From the NCBI GenBank assembly GCA_945910005.1, contig OX246744.1, positions 41,392,891 to 41,456,890 on the forward strand: a stretch of DNA of 64,000 nt. The letters run 5' to 3'. The position numbers were made by a program, and so were the translations under genes. Below, one piece after another: positions 62,951 to 64,000 of this stretch (position 1 is its first letter; the number at the start of each line of letters is the position of its first letter). This stretch comes from Isoperla grammatica. Its lineage: Eukaryota > Arthropoda > Insecta > Plecoptera > Perlodidae. The notes beneath the pieces are model-generated. The model searched no databases, was not told where the DNA came from, and saw nothing but the letters and a program-made list of their open reading frames with translations.

Positions 62951-63725
62951 CATTGAGCTTATTAGTGTAGGGTAAAGGTCTCTCACACCATGAAGTAAGA
63001 TGGTGTCATTGGAGTCAGGACCGCCCACAATTAGTTTCCAACTTAGCAAGTGCGAATCACTGACGTTTTTCCCGATTATCTAGTACAATTTGGCTGCGTT
63101 AAGTATGTATGAATGTATGTATGATGTTTATTGCTTCCAATGGACATATACATTGTATATATGTAGGAGTTGTCAATATTTTACATAAAAAAGCTTAAAA
63201 CTAGATAGTAATTAATTATATATAAATAATAATAAGATGAAAATTAGAATGTAAACACCTATTCAGAAAGGTACAGTAATTGCAATACAAAAAGTTACAA
63301 TACAAATACAATGCAGAAGTAGTTTTTTGACGTTAACCTGCTTGCACGTTTTCTTGTGCGTTACCGTCAAAAAACTTATAGAGATAATAGACTTACTAGA
63401 CAATCGGGAAAAACGTCAGTGATTCGCGCTTGTTAAGTTGGAAACTAAATGTGGGCAGTCCTGGTAGGTACTATCTTAATTCTTGCTGTGAGAGACCTAT
63501 AGTGTCCCAGCGGTCATTGGCGAGTGTCTACCCATTAATCGCCCGTGTACGCTAGTAGTACTGGCGGGAGCCGCTAGGTGCCGCTACACGTAGCCACTGA
63601 TTAGGCCGCGCTGATGTGGCGGCACCTAGCGGCTCCCACCAGTACTACTAGCGTACACGGGCGATTTATGGGTAGACAGTCGCCAATGGTCGCTGGGACT
63701 CTACCCTACACTAATAAACTCAATG
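62951..63725. mobile_element. Composite foldback element
   Basis: The outer ends CATTGAGCTTATTAGTGTAG and its inverse (CTACACTAATAAACTCAATG) bound two internal palindromes. About 62990-63090 pairs with 63370-63480 (CACTGACGTTTTTCCCGAT and inverse), and 63510-63585 pairs with 63610-63710 (CGCCCGTGTACGCTAGTAGT and inverse). It ends 20 bp upstream of the cyclase exon acceptor at 62931. Confidence 0.88.
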
Positions 63726-64000
63726 ATGTTATATTTACATACTAAACAGTGTTAGGGGGTGATGATGATTTTTGGGTTTTACGTTTAATATTTTTGCAAC
63801 TTTGGTTAATCGAGACGATGAATGGGTGAAATAAAAAGATGAAAAACGCCACATGTCCGAATCCGATCCATTGTACATCGCGGGGGTTGTCTTAACGGGA
63901 GTCTCAACTCTCAACAAGGGTGGCAGGACCAAGAGAGGAGAAATCTTTTGTGGGACGGTGAGGGAGGGGGTCTCTTTTCTTTGCCTCTTACGAGTAGCAG
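63726..64000. other. Right edge, no gene recognised
   Basis: Presumed cyclase intron. A GGGTTTTACGTTTA stretch near 63773 is reminiscent of invertebrate SINE sequence, but I cannot define an element. Confidence 0.3.

Overview
This window is animal (metazoan, invertebrate-looking) nuclear DNA. Short coding exons with GT-AG junctions are scattered in AT-rich, repeat-packed introns. The proteins are animal families (an ANKZF1/Vms1 orthologue, a receptor-type guanylyl cyclase, a class I myosin), and the spacer DNA is full of small DNA transposons and (ATTT)n arrays. The palindrome TAGGCCTA and its extensions recur unusually often. I cannot name the species; a marine invertebrate is a guess.

Layout. 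(1) 1-3934, minus strand: the first coding exon of a MYO1D-like class I myosin at 3846-3934; the rest of the gene lies to the left, and 1-3845 is its first intron. (2) 3935-5384: spacer between divergent genes, with a CRE-like site and CCAAT boxes. (3) 5385-8314, plus strand: a complete three-exon gene for an unrecognised 195-residue protein with three membrane segments. Its exon 2 splice donor has been amplified into 26 tandem 30-bp units. (4) 8315 to about 21250: no coding exons recognised; CpG-rich tracts alternate with transposons, and a polyadenylation signal lies at 17548. (5) 21691-49164, plus strand: a complete ANKZF1 gene in 12 coding exons (738 residues), reconstructed here with every exon phase consistent. 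(6) 49165-54478: 3' UTR and spacer with tandem and transposon repeats. (7) 54479-62930, minus strand: the last five coding exons of a receptor-type guanylyl cyclase (catalytic domain complete, upstream domains beyond the right edge). (8) 62951-63725: a foldback element touching the cyclase splice acceptor.

The most striking theme is tandem amplification of gene edges. Four separate arrays copy a piece of exon plus its boundary: the donor of the membrane-protein exon 2, the donor of ANKZF1 exon 2, the stop codon region of ANKZF1, and the acceptor of the cyclase catalytic exon. A second theme is a dense, nested community of short transposons. At least fifteen elements have terminal inverted repeats, most of them hAT-type with readable 8-bp target duplications. 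There are also TTAA-flanked piggyBac-like and TA-flanked pogo/Tigger-like elements. Several abut splice acceptors or promoters.

ANKZF1 acts at stalled ribosomes: its VLRF1 domain cleaves peptidyl-tRNA and its VIM motif recruits p97/VCP. The cyclase makes cGMP. No functional link between the genes is evident.
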